Shown here piece after piece: positions 34,918 through 43,131 of a DNA stretch of 64,000 nt. The stretch's first letter is position 1. Each line of letters starts with the position of its first letter. Made by a program: the position numbers and the translations under genes. The DNA comes from Porticoccus sp041395745 (GTDB taxonomy: Bacteria; Pseudomonadota; Gammaproteobacteria; Pseudomonadales; Porticoccaceae), in assembly GCA_041395745.1 (NCBI GenBank), contig JAWKZV010000002.1:310001-374000 (forward strand). Reading direction: 5' to 3'. Under the pieces are notes generated by a model. The model was given only the letters and a program-made list of their open reading frames with translations, made no database searches and had not been told where the DNA came from.

Positions 34918-35823
34918 CTAAGATTCTAAAGATATGCACAGGATGATGAGCAACACGGCGAACACAGCAGAAATTTTTACCACAGTCTTTGCTGAATCCT
35001 TGTGAGCAGAGAGTGCTCGAGGTTGATGGTCGCCCTGGGCGATATGGACATGTGAGGCAGAGACAGTCCGCGACTGTTCGGCATAAGCTGCCAGTAGACT
35101 TTTGTCTGCCAATATACTGAGTCTGCGGGGAAGGCCATCGGAGTATTTGGCAAGCGACTTAAGTGCCGAGCGGGAGAAGAGGGACGACTTGTTATAGCCT
35201 GTTTTGTGGAGGCGAAAGGCGAGGTATTCGGAGATCTCAGCTTCACTGAACGGTTTCAGGTAAAGATTATGAATAATCCGTTCCTTGATTTGACGAACGG
35301 AGGGGTGGCTCAGGTGTTCATCCAGTTCTGGCTGACCAAATAGAACTAACTGAAGCAATTTGTCAGTTTCTGTTTCCAGGTTGGTAAGAAGCCGTAATTC
35401 TTCCAGTGTGTCTAGGGGCATGCATTGGGCTTCATCAATAAATACCACAACACGCTGATTGTTGGCGTGGATTTCCAGCAGTCTTTTTTGAATGGCTACG
35501 AGCGCATGGGTTTTGGTCTGGCTCTGATCCAGTGCTAACCCCAGTTCATGACCAATGGCGAAGACCAGATCTTTTGCCGCCAGACTCGGGTTAGGAAGAT
35601 AGATAATCGTGACGCTTTCCGGCAGTTTCTTTTCCAGCATGCGTGTGAGCATGGTCTTGCCACTGCCGACTTCACCCACGACCTTGACCATGCCATCACC
35701 GTGGGATATGGCATAGACAATGGCGTTGAGTAACGCCTCGCGTTCTCCTCCGGCATAAAATAGCGAAGTATCCGGTGTCACCCGAAAGGGTGACGTTGTC
35801 AGGCCAAAAAAATCACAGTACAT
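34918..35823 (-). CDS. mshM: MshM/ExeA-type AAA+ ATPase
   Basis: 301 residues. It starts with MYCDFFGLTTSPFRVTPDT, a typical ExeA/MshM N-terminus, then Walker A GEVGSGKT at 50-57 and Walker B VVVFIDEAQ near 125. The C-terminus is a single membrane helix (TVVKISAVFAVLLIILC). ExeA-type ATPases help place secretins in the cell wall by remodelling peptidoglycan contacts; MshM is the pilus homologue. Unlike ExeA, no periplasmic peptidoglycan-binding domain follows the helix, so the protein ends at the membrane. It is at the far end of the pilus locus and is probably transcribed apart from the main run. Confidence 0.85.
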   Translation of the reverse strand: MYCDFFGLTTSPFRVTPDTSLFYAGGEREALLNAIVYAISHGDGMVKVVGEVGSGKTMLTRMLEKKLPESVTIIYLPNPSLAAKDLVFAIGHELGLALDQSQTKTHALVAIQKRLLEIHANNQRVVVFIDEAQCMPLDTLEELRLLTNLETETDKLLQLVLFGQPELDEHLSHPSVRQIKERIIHNLYLKPFSEAEISEYLAFRLHKTGYNKSSLFSRSALKSLAKYSDGLPRRLSILADKSLLAAYAEQSRTVSASHVHIAQGDHQPRALSAHKDSAKTVVKISAVFAVLLIILCISLES

Positions 35824-35939
35824 GCCAGCGATATACCCAAAAGGTTACAGTAATTGAACGGGGTCAGTATAACCGTCTTTTTAGTAAACAGTGAGGGTCA
35901 CTGAGCGAGGAGGAAGTGCATGAGTTTTTCAACCAGATT

Positions 35940-36689
35940 TTAGGCCGGGATGGCAATCGTTTCAAAGGTTGCGCAGATATGGTCCAGCAAATTAACCAAG
36001 CTGTTGAGTTGTTCTCCTGAGGAAAGTTGATAGCCAAACGCGTGGTCGGTTTCCCTGTTGCCTGGCATTTCTACGGTAGTAACCGTTACCCGGTTTATCT
36101 GATTGGATGGAGACAATGATGGGAAACCCAATTCGCCTGTTACGCTGACTGTTAGCGCCTGATCAGGCGTGGTGTAATCGCCTGATTCTGTCTTTATCAG
36201 CAAGCCCATTTCCCCTAGCCGAATAGCCATGGCTTTTACTGCATCCAGCATCAATTGATTGTGTGTTTTTAATTCGCGGTGGGAAGAGTTGGCTATTCGC
36301 TGTTGAATAAATCGTTCAGCCAATTCCTCACCCAGACGTTTGGCCTGATCTGCTGAGAATGACAGGTGATTAAACAATTGCTCTACACCAGTATTGGCCT
36401 GGATAAACAAAAGGCCATACTTATTGTCGGTACCTTGTCTGGTTGTATAACAGACAATGGCGCTGCCAGCGATGTTTTTACCATCAATAGATAATTCAAA
36501 TTCCACCGTGTTGAGCGTGTTGAGCCGAAGACTCCGGGAGCTAACGGATATGCCACTGGAGCTGACATCAACCAAGGTTGAATCGGTGTTCCAGCGATGG
36601 ATGCCAAACCCCCTTTTGCGTATTTTGACATTGGCATAAGGTGCGCTGAAGCGAGTATCCTGTCGGCGGTTGTTAGAATCTGTTGGCAC
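35940..36689 (-). CDS. PilZ-domain protein
   Basis: 249 residues. The first ~110 form a PilZ domain: R9-x3-R13 (RQDTR) and D41-x-S43-x2-G46 (DVSSSG), the two cyclic di-GMP-binding motifs, followed by beta strands (TVEFELSIDGKNIAGSAIVCY; KYGLLFI). The remaining ~140 residues are of no recognised family. No membrane segment. It sits inside the pilus locus and suggests that the pilus responds to cyclic di-GMP. It is separated from the prepilin gene by a terminator, so it has its own transcript. Confidence 0.85.
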   Translation of the reverse strand: MPTDSNNRRQDTRFSAPYANVKIRKRGFGIHRWNTDSTLVDVSSSGISVSSRSLRLNTLNTVEFELSIDGKNIAGSAIVCYTTRQGTDNKYGLLFIQANTGVEQLFNHLSFSADQAKRLGEELAERFIQQRIANSSHRELKTHNQLMLDAVKAMAIRLGEMGLLIKTESGDYTTPDQALTVSVTGELGFPSLSPSNQINRVTVTTVEMPGNRETDHAFGYQLSSGEQLNSLVNLLDHICATFETIAIPA

Positions 36690-36818
36690 TTTATTGACTC
36701 AACTATTTATTTAACAGGTTATTTATATTCAACATTTTATGCATTCAGCATGTTAACCGCTCAAAATGATGTCAGGGAGTCATTGTGCGGGCTTTGCTAA
36801 CCCCTGTTTGAGATCCTG

Positions 36819-36849
36819 AAAAAGTATCGCCCCAACCAGGGGGGCGATA
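36819..36849 (-). terminator. Terminator at the end of the prepilin gene
   Basis: TATCGCCCC / GGGGCGATA, a 9-base-pair stem with a 7-base loop, followed on the minus strand by CTTTTTC. It lies about 30 bases past the stop of the prepilin gene at 36881. Confidence 0.85.
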
Positions 36850-36880
36850 AATCGGGGCAATCCACATACCACTGACTGAA

Positions 36881-37495
36881 TTAAAGTTTGATTAGCAAGG
36901 TAACATTGCCGGTACCGTAATTAGCTGCCCCCGTCTTTGATACAGAACCCGTCTTGGGGTCGTTGTCATCATTTTCACTATCATAACGTTGGGCCACTTC
37001 GCCAGGCACATTAAGGAGGCGGAGTTTGTGCTCGGTAACATTGTTGCCTGCATTGCTTGTTTCCATTGAACTGACCAGGCCACCATAGGCATGGTTGGGG
37101 CGAGAGGCTGTTCCATTGACGGTGGGGTCACCGGGAATTAATTCTGCATAGCGCAAGTGAGACCAGACACGGCAAGTCTCTTCGTTGTTTGCCGAGCAGT
37201 CGCCGCCAGTTATAACGCCATTGCCGTTTCCGCCTGTTGCTGCGGCATTTAAATTGGCCCTTGCCTGAGCTGTGGTGATATCGCCCGGCAGGGCTCTTTG
37301 CATATCCCTAAAGGTATGAAAGGCTGCACGGTAGCTGTCAATTTCCTTCTGGAAGTTTTTATAACGGGCATTCTCAATCATAGTTTGCCCCTGAAGAACA
37401 CCGCCTAGAATCAGGCCGATAATTACCAAGACAATGGCAATTTCTACCAGGGTAAAACCCCCTTGGCTGGATTTTAGGTTTATTTGCTTGGACAT
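36881..37495 (-). CDS. Type IV prepilin, possible major pilin
   Basis: 204 residues. The leader is 13 residues ending GG before FTLVEIAIVLVIIGLILGG, with Glu at position 5 of the mature protein, so it is a class-III-signal prepilin cut by a PilD-type peptidase. The globular part has RALPGD and two cysteines (GGDCSANNEETCRVW) able to form a loop. Unlike the other pilin genes, it has its own 150-base upstream spacer and a strong terminator; that isolation is common for highly made pilins, so it may be the major subunit. That is inference. Confidence 0.85.
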   Translation of the reverse strand: MSKQINLKSSQGGFTLVEIAIVLVIIGLILGGVLQGQTMIENARYKNFQKEIDSYRAAFHTFRDMQRALPGDITTAQARANLNAAATGGNGNGVITGGDCSANNEETCRVWSHLRYAELIPGDPTVNGTASRPNHAYGGLVSSMETSNAGNNVTEHKLRLLNVPGEVAQRYDSENDDNDPKTGSVSKTGAANYGTGNVTLLIKL

Positions 37496-37646
37496 TTCGA
37501 TCTCCCTGATTGCTACCCTTGATGGTGAATGGTTTTTGCTCAGTTGTTTTGTTTGTTTTAAATAAGGATTAAAGCCAAATAAAGTGGTTGAAATTTAACA
37601 TATAACTTATTAATTTCAAATAACTATCTTTATTTTGAGGGCTGGT

Positions 37647-38366
37647 TCACGGAAGCCGCCCGGCAGACACCAGACGAGCTTTCAGTACGTTTGGTGATAT
37701 CCAGATAACCTGGTCGTCAAATGTAGCGGCTGTATTATTGGAATAGAGTCGATCGACAAATGTTGTGTCCGTGTCCGTGTTCTCACTTTCATTTGCACTG
37801 GTAGTAGTGGCCCAATTTTTACCGTGGGAAATGATGATGGCGGGTATTTGAGAGGCCACCGGGTTCCCGGCGCTCGCATCCAGAATATTAATATCAGCGG
37901 TAGAGCAAAGCTCAAATGAAACCCCGGCCGTGGGTGTGCCACAGCCGGTACCATCAGTGGTGTCGGCAAAACTACCTGTCACCCGATAGGTGAATAGTTG
38001 TCCCCAGGCATCTTCTTTTCCTGTCCCTAGGTCAACCCAGGGAATAGTGCCCTGATTGTTGGTGCAAGTTGTCAACATATCCATGATGCCGTCACCATTA
38101 GTATCGGGGCAGGGAAGTCGGCCATTCGTCATGGTGTAGCCTATTAAAGCTTCCTGTATCTCTTCCAGTGTTCTCTGGGTTTCATCCCGGTCCTGTTTTT
38201 CCATTTGTGTTGAAAGCGGCAGTAGAACACCACCTAATATCAACCCGAGTACCACCAGAACGATGGCCATTTCCAATAAGGAAAACCCCTTCTGACGTGA
38301 CTGAAAATGGGTAGCTCCGGTCTTTGATTTTGTTTTATGTCCTGTGCTCCGCATAACGGTTCTCAT
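37647..38366 (-). CDS. Prepilin-like protein with EF-hand-like loop
   Basis: 239 residues (238-ish from an alternative ATG at residue 5). The leader ends KG before FSLLEMAIVLVVLGLILGG, with Glu5. After the helix (about residues 28-95) comes RLPCPDTNGDGIMD, an Asp-x-Asn-x-Asp-Gly-x-x-Asp loop of the dockerin/EF-hand kind, so calcium binding is likely. Further cysteines are present (CTNNQG; GTGCGTPTAG). It resembles MSHA-type minor pilins. It is 51 bases from the previous gene and lacks a start-overlap. Confidence 0.82.
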   Translation of the reverse strand: MRTVMRSTGHKTKSKTGATHFQSRQKGFSLLEMAIVLVVLGLILGGVLLPLSTQMEKQDRDETQRTLEEIQEALIGYTMTNGRLPCPDTNGDGIMDMLTTCTNNQGTIPWVDLGTGKEDAWGQLFTYRVTGSFADTTDGTGCGTPTAGVSFELCSTADINILDASAGNPVASQIPAIIISHGKNWATTTSANESENTDTDTTFVDRLYSNNTAATFDDQVIWISPNVLKARLVSAGRLP

Positions 38367-38417
38367 TTTATGGGCTATTTATTTTTTACTGTCTATTTTG
38401 TGCCGCTGGTTTATTTG

Positions 38418-39152
38418 CTAAAACTCGGTGCGGGAAATCCAAATGGCTGTGTCGTTAAATGTGCTACTACTGCCTTCCGGGGCTACGATAAACTGAGGTG
38501 CACTGGTATTACTGATGCCATTGATACTCTCCAGCAGATTCTGGTCTTGATTGATGGCCGCACTCAGAGCAGTGCTGCCACATTCTGTGGCGACACCGGG
38601 GTTGATATCGCGGCGCTGTCCGGCCACGGGTTCATTGACGGCAAAAATCATGGCGATAACATCATTTGATATTAAGGTCCCCTGATGGCTGTAAATCTGA
38701 AATTCTGCCGCTGGTAGTGCTGTTATGTCGGGGGGAATAGCCGTGCCTCTTTTGTAGGCTGCGGCAACAAAATAACGGAAACAATAACCGCTGCTGTCCT
38801 TTAACGGTGGAATGCCGAGGGTCTGCCAGGGAAACCAGCCTGAAACGGCATTGGTGCCACAGGGTGTGTCCTCCAGACCATCGCCATCGGTATCCGGGCA
38901 GGGGAGATATCTGAGATTGAGGCCGGATGATGTTTTGTCGGGGTCTGATAATCGTGCATAGGCAATGATGGCGGATTTGGCTTCTGATAAATTCAGTCGG
39001 GTTTGTGCTGATTGAGTGAGCTTTGTTTTTGTGGCGCTAATGCCTGTCAGAAGGGCAGAGGACAAGGCCAGCACCATGAGCATCACCAGTATGATTAAGA
39101 CAGCGCCACGCTGGTGAGCAGTTGAGCTGTATTCTTTCTTTAGCTGGCTCAT
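38418..39152 (-). CDS. Prepilin-like protein lacking Glu5 (PilX/GspK-like), with EF-hand-like loop
   Basis: 244 residues. The leader is 16 residues ending RG before AVLIILVMLMVLALSSALLTG; the usual Glu at mature position 5 is absent, as in GspK-type pilins that cap the fibre tip. The helix is followed by YLPCPDTDGDGLEDTPCG, a second Asp-rich calcium-like loop, very similar to that of the neighbouring prepilin. Its start overlaps the previous gene by four bases. It may form a tip complex with the neighbouring minor pilin. Confidence 0.8.
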   Translation of the reverse strand: MSQLKKEYSSTAHQRGAVLIILVMLMVLALSSALLTGISATKTKLTQSAQTRLNLSEAKSAIIAYARLSDPDKTSSGLNLRYLPCPDTDGDGLEDTPCGTNAVSGWFPWQTLGIPPLKDSSGYCFRYFVAAAYKRGTAIPPDITALPAAEFQIYSHQGTLISNDVIAMIFAVNEPVAGQRRDINPGVATECGSTALSAAINQDQNLLESINGISNTSAPQFIVAPEGSSSTFNDTAIWISRTEF

Positions 39153-39697
39153 TCCTGCTCCGATGATTGATGATCAGACTCCTCGGGGTGTGTGGCAGAT
39201 GATGATTCTGTCGTTCCGGATGCTGCCGGGGTTTTTACTTTGGATGTTTTTGGTGGCTTGTGCCGGTAATAGCTTTCGATTATCTGGCCGTTTTCAAGGT
39301 TCAGGGTTTGTCCGGGTAATAGCTGAACAGGTGTTGATGATGACTGAACTGATAGCGCTCTAACGTTGTTCATGCCGGGTATAACTGATACGCCTTGTTG
39401 AGAATGGTTACTCTCTGTTAATACTTCTTGATTCGCCCAAGTTGTACTGGGCCCGGATTTTCGTTTGACGTAACCATTAAAAAAGACTTGCCTCACTTTC
39501 TTTACCGGTAAGGAGTGAGCAGAAGACTGTTTCGTGGTGGCTGGGGGTGACTTGAATTCATACTCTTGAGAGCGCTGTTGGTCCAAATTGTCACGTTGTT
39601 GTGGTGAGGTAAATAATGTCCCAAAGGCACAGGCATCAAGTGTGAGAGCAAAGATAAATATAGCCCCCAAAAACTTTATCGAGGTCGTTTTTTTCAT
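39149..39697 (-). CDS. MshK/PilP/GspC-like exported linker protein
   Basis: 182 residues. A signal peptide (MKKTTSIKFLGAIFIFALTL-DACA) leads to a mature part with a HR-type beta domain, VFFNGYVKRKSGPSTTWANQE, ending LLPGQTLNLENGQIIESYY. The short strand pattern is that of PilP/MshK/GspC proteins, which join the inner-membrane platform to the secretin. The C-terminal ~40 residues are a low-complexity tail of Ser, Glu and Thr. Starts overlap in the operon on both sides. Confidence 0.6.
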   Translation of the reverse strand: MKKTTSIKFLGAIFIFALTLDACAFGTLFTSPQQRDNLDQQRSQEYEFKSPPATTKQSSAHSLPVKKVRQVFFNGYVKRKSGPSTTWANQEVLTESNHSQQGVSVIPGMNNVRALSVQSSSTPVQLLPGQTLNLENGQIIESYYRHKPPKTSKVKTPAASGTTESSSATHPEESDHQSSEQE

Positions 39698-40326
39698 TCT
39701 TCTTCCTCCATAAAGTTATCAACCTGTTGATCGTAACCGGCGGTGTAGGATGTTATTGAACAGGAGCTCTGAAAATTACCGCTGGTTGATAAACGGATAT
39801 CTGATGTGACGCGTTCAACCTTGCAGTGGCTAATGACAAACAATCCGCCTTTTAATTGGTATAAATCTTCCGTGAGCGTGACGAGATCGCCCTCGTGAGC
39901 CAGCCCGGTTTCCAGTGTTAGGGTCGATTTGAACACCTTGATATTGGGTGATAGTACAAGGTCGAGATCAACAGCCTGTTGTCGAGGGGTAATTTGATAA
40001 CGCAGGTCATCCAGGCCGAGCTGGCTCGCGGTAGCGTCGAGTGTTTCTATCCACGAAAGTCTTTTTTCGTCGCCAAGAAACCCTCTGGAGACGTATCTGT
40101 TGTAGTCGGCACTAAAATGATCAAACAATGAGATCAGATAATTGAGGTTTTCAATTTCCTCCTCGGCGCTACTCATGTCTGTTTGAGCATTGTCTATGAT
40201 CTGTTGTTGTTTTGTGAGCTGATAAAAGCTGAACCAGAGTAAAAGACTGCAAACTATTACCGCTGTCGCAAACAGAATAATGTGGTTGCGAAGCTGTGAA
40301 AGGTCTAGTCGGCTCATTCCGTTCAT
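39694..40326 (-). CDS. PilO/MshJ-like pilus assembly protein
   Basis: 210 residues. One N-terminal membrane helix (about 15-35) is followed by a coiled coil (about 37-66) and a small ferredoxin-like periplasmic domain with DLRYQITPRQQAVDLDLVLS. This is the layout of PilO/GspM/MshJ, an inner-membrane linker of type IV pilus machines. It overlaps neighbours by four bases at both ends. Confidence 0.78.
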   Translation of the reverse strand: MNGMSRLDLSQLRNHIILFATAVIVCSLLLWFSFYQLTKQQQIIDNAQTDMSSAEEEIENLNYLISLFDHFSADYNRYVSRGFLGDEKRLSWIETLDATASQLGLDDLRYQITPRQQAVDLDLVLSPNIKVFKSTLTLETGLAHEGDLVTLTEDLYQLKGGLFVISHCKVERVTSDIRLSTSGNFQSSCSITSYTAGYDQQVDNFMEEEE

Positions 40327-41927
40327 TGGCGTGCACCTGACTGGAGCTGTATATCCAGCACAAAGGAGGGCTCAGGTCTTTCTGCCACTGACCGGCTAAT
40401 GTTTGTCTTTGGATTAATGTCCAATGGTAATTTTTGAATGGTGACCATGGCAACTGGCGGGAGACTTCTTAAGTTCTCGGCAAAGGCCTCTATACGCTCT
40501 ATAGATCGTCGATAGTTTCCCTGAAAATTAAGTGCTTCCCCTTTTAGGGTGACAGTCACCTGGCTTGAGGCGGTTGGTTTCGCTGAGTCGGTATAGCTGT
40601 CATCCATATAGTCTTCATCTAGAGGGTCTTCATTCAGGTAGTCGTTACCCAGATTGTCTATGCTATTTTCTGTTTTGGACGTGAGTTTCCACTCAAGGCT
40701 ATTGAGAGAAAGGTCATCATAATCTTCGTAGCCACGACTGATGATTTCAAAGACAGAACGAGGCAACGGATTTGTTTCCGTGAGCTTTCTCGCCGTTGTC
40801 ACCACAACTTCCATCTTTTGGGGTGACGTTTGTCGCGCTTCAAACCAGGATTGCAGCGTTCCTATATGCTCGCTTTGCTGCAAGAGCGATTGGTCAATTT
40901 TCTGGTAGGCCTGTTTTATACGGGCGCTTTGGATCAGGTTGTTTGTGAACATTCCGGCAGTTACGACGGCCAGTAAAATACTGGCTACCATCAGGTACCG
41001 TTTCATTTGCTGGTGCAAACGAACAAACGATAGTTTTTCGGGGTTGTAGTGAGGCTTTTTGTAGGCCGTTTTGCCCAATAGGAATGCGGTTAGAGAAGCA
41101 AAATTAGGCTGTTCAATTTTATTCTCTGCCTGATGCGCTTGAACCAGCTCCTCCATTGACACATAGACATAATGACAATGGTCTGCCATGCCCTGTTCAT
41201 TCAACGCCGTTTTTACGTTTTCCGGCACGATCAGGATGACTTCAAGGGTAACCCCCGGTTTTATTTCTCGACGGTTGTTGAGGTATTGCCAGCTGCGTTG
41301 AATCTCACGGTTAAATTTGCGAGCTAACTCATCCTGATTTTCGAAAGAGATGGCGGTGAGTCGATTGAAATGAACCAGCTTGCCATCCAGATAGGTCTGG
41401 CGAAAGGGCAGATTATTTTCCCCCGGCTTCCCGGTAGCAATGACCAGTACCTGCGAGGCTGATTTAAGTGGTTTGATAATGTTATGAATAATTAACGGCG
41501 TTGAGTAAACCCCCTTAATTTCAATCTGGTGGTCGTTGATCAGATCGACATAGGGCTCAATAGCGACAGTATCAGTGACACCCGATAGCTGATAAATATC
41601 GTCTCTTCGGCCCGTTTTTTCCCGCTTTAGAAACCGGTAATGGGTGTAGTCACTATTGGGGAAAAGTTTTTTCAGCTTGCGCCCAAGCATCAATTGTCGG
41701 TCTTTACCCTGAATGTGGGGCAGCTGTTCTTGGTGATATTCCTCACTGGATAGGTTGAGCAGAATGTAACCAATAGACGTTGCCCAATTAATCGCAGTTT
41801 CAGCAAAACGTTGATGATCTTCCGGGTTGTGCAGGTAGTACACGGAGTCGGTTACCAGGCCTGCCCCGGACCATTGGTAAACGGTCAGTGTTTTATCCGT
41901 AAACTGAAAAATAATTTTCTGCTTCAA
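40323..41927 (-). CDS. PilM/PilN-like fusion protein (MshI-like)
   Basis: 534 residues. Residues 1 to ~300 look like a cytoplasmic PilM/GspL-type domain (MKQKIIFQFTDKTLTVYQW... and VLVIATGKPG, VILIVPENVK), followed by one membrane helix (about 310-332, YLMVASILLAVVTAGMF) and a periplasmic PilN/GspL-like part with a coiled coil and EGEALNFQ-type strand (VTLKGEALNFQGNYR). In most type IVa pili these are separate PilM and PilN proteins; here the two functions appear joined. The same fusion logic is seen in GspL of type II secretion. Confidence 0.7.
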   Translation of the reverse strand: MKQKIIFQFTDKTLTVYQWSGAGLVTDSVYYLHNPEDHQRFAETAINWATSIGYILLNLSSEEYHQEQLPHIQGKDRQLMLGRKLKKLFPNSDYTHYRFLKREKTGRRDDIYQLSGVTDTVAIEPYVDLINDHQIEIKGVYSTPLIIHNIIKPLKSASQVLVIATGKPGENNLPFRQTYLDGKLVHFNRLTAISFENQDELARKFNREIQRSWQYLNNRREIKPGVTLEVILIVPENVKTALNEQGMADHCHYVYVSMEELVQAHQAENKIEQPNFASLTAFLLGKTAYKKPHYNPEKLSFVRLHQQMKRYLMVASILLAVVTAGMFTNNLIQSARIKQAYQKIDQSLLQQSEHIGTLQSWFEARQTSPQKMEVVVTTARKLTETNPLPRSVFEIISRGYEDYDDLSLNSLEWKLTSKTENSIDNLGNDYLNEDPLDEDYMDDSYTDSAKPTASSQVTVTLKGEALNFQGNYRRSIERIEAFAENLRSLPPVAMVTIQKLPLDINPKTNISRSVAERPEPSFVLDIQLQSGARQ

Positions 41928-43129
41928 AACTGTACCGTACTAATAATGTCATAAATTGGACCAAGCACTGCCAGCATAATCCAGCCAAGAATCAGGCCCA
42001 TAAACACCGTCATAAAGGGTTCGATCATTGACTGAATTTTATCGATTAAATCGGAGACATCCCGGGAGTAAAAATCACTGACATTTGACAGCGATTGGCC
42101 AAGTCCGCCTGTCATTTCGCCAACCTGTATCATTCTCAGCACCAGTGCCGGAAAGAGCTGACCTCTGGAAAAAGCATCGGCAATGGTGGCGCCTTCCTCA
42201 ACCTGTTTGTAAATATATTCCAGCTCGCTGGCGAGGTAGGTGTTTGTCACGGTTTGTTCACTGATTTTCAGGCAATCCAGTACGCTGATTCCCGCCTCGT
42301 AAAGGAGCGAGAAATTACGGGTGAACCGGGATAGCATGAGTTTCTGCATCGCTTCGCCCAATAAGGGTATTTTAAGTTTGTGTTCGTCGTACCAGTAGCG
42401 GGCGGATTGACTTCTTTTTAACAGCATTTTGCCGCCAAAGAACAGTATCAGCGGCATAAACAGAATCATTTCCCAGTGGTTGACGAATGTATCAGAAACA
42501 GAGATGAGCAGCCGAGTCATCAGCGGAATGTCCTGGTTCATCGACAGGATAAAGTCCACCAGCTTGGGCACCAGATAGATCATCAGAAAGCAAATCACCG
42601 CAATAACGATAACGCCTACAAAGAGAGGGTAGGACATCAGTTTTTTGGTTTTTCGAATCAGGTCTTCCTGCCAACGTAGCGTCTCTTTTAGTTCACCGAA
42701 AATATGACCCATATTGCCTGTTTGTTCGCCGGCAACAATTAACTTGATCATCATGTCATTAAATACTTTTGGGTAGCCTGACATAGCTTCAGATAATGTT
42801 TGCCCGCTTGAGATGCCGTCAATCAGTCCTGCAGTCACTTCCCGCATAGCCGGCGTAGAGGCGCTATCACGGATTTCAATCAGTGAGTCAATAATGGGAA
42901 TACCGGCCACAGCCATTTGTTCGAGGTCAATAAAAAAGACGATCAAATCCCGCCGTTCCACTCCTTTCTTAAACAACAGGAACCAGTCTTTTCCCTTTGG
43001 GCTGGCACTGACCAAATCCAATCCGTGTTTGTCCAGCCTCGATTCCAAATCATCAAGGCCAGTAGCATCAAAGTGTCCTGACACTTTTTTTCCGTTGTGA
43101 TCAATAGCCTTGTAAGCGTATTGCACCAT
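41924..43129 (-). CDS. mshG: MshG/PilC/GspF inner-membrane platform protein
   Basis: 401 residues with two repeats of the T2SSF domain. Cytoplasmic helices hold EQMAVAGIPIIDSLIEI and ERNFSLLYEAGISVLD-type signatures (LSRFTRNFSLLYEAGISVLDCL), and there are three membrane helices (about 165-195, 215-245, 370-395). The platform is thought to be turned by the ATPase to build the fibre. It starts four bases inside the mshE-side spacer and ends overlapping the PilM/N-like gene. Confidence 0.93.
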   Translation of the reverse strand: MVQYAYKAIDHNGKKVSGHFDATGLDDLESRLDKHGLDLVSASPKGKDWFLLFKKGVERRDLIVFFIDLEQMAVAGIPIIDSLIEIRDSASTPAMREVTAGLIDGISSGQTLSEAMSGYPKVFNDMMIKLIVAGEQTGNMGHIFGELKETLRWQEDLIRKTKKLMSYPLFVGVIVIAVICFLMIYLVPKLVDFILSMNQDIPLMTRLLISVSDTFVNHWEMILFMPLILFFGGKMLLKRSQSARYWYDEHKLKIPLLGEAMQKLMLSRFTRNFSLLYEAGISVLDCLKISEQTVTNTYLASELEYIYKQVEEGATIADAFSRGQLFPALVLRMIQVGEMTGGLGQSLSNVSDFYSRDVSDLIDKIQSMIEPFMTVFMGLILGWIMLAVLGPIYDIISTVQF

Positions 43130-43131
43130 GA

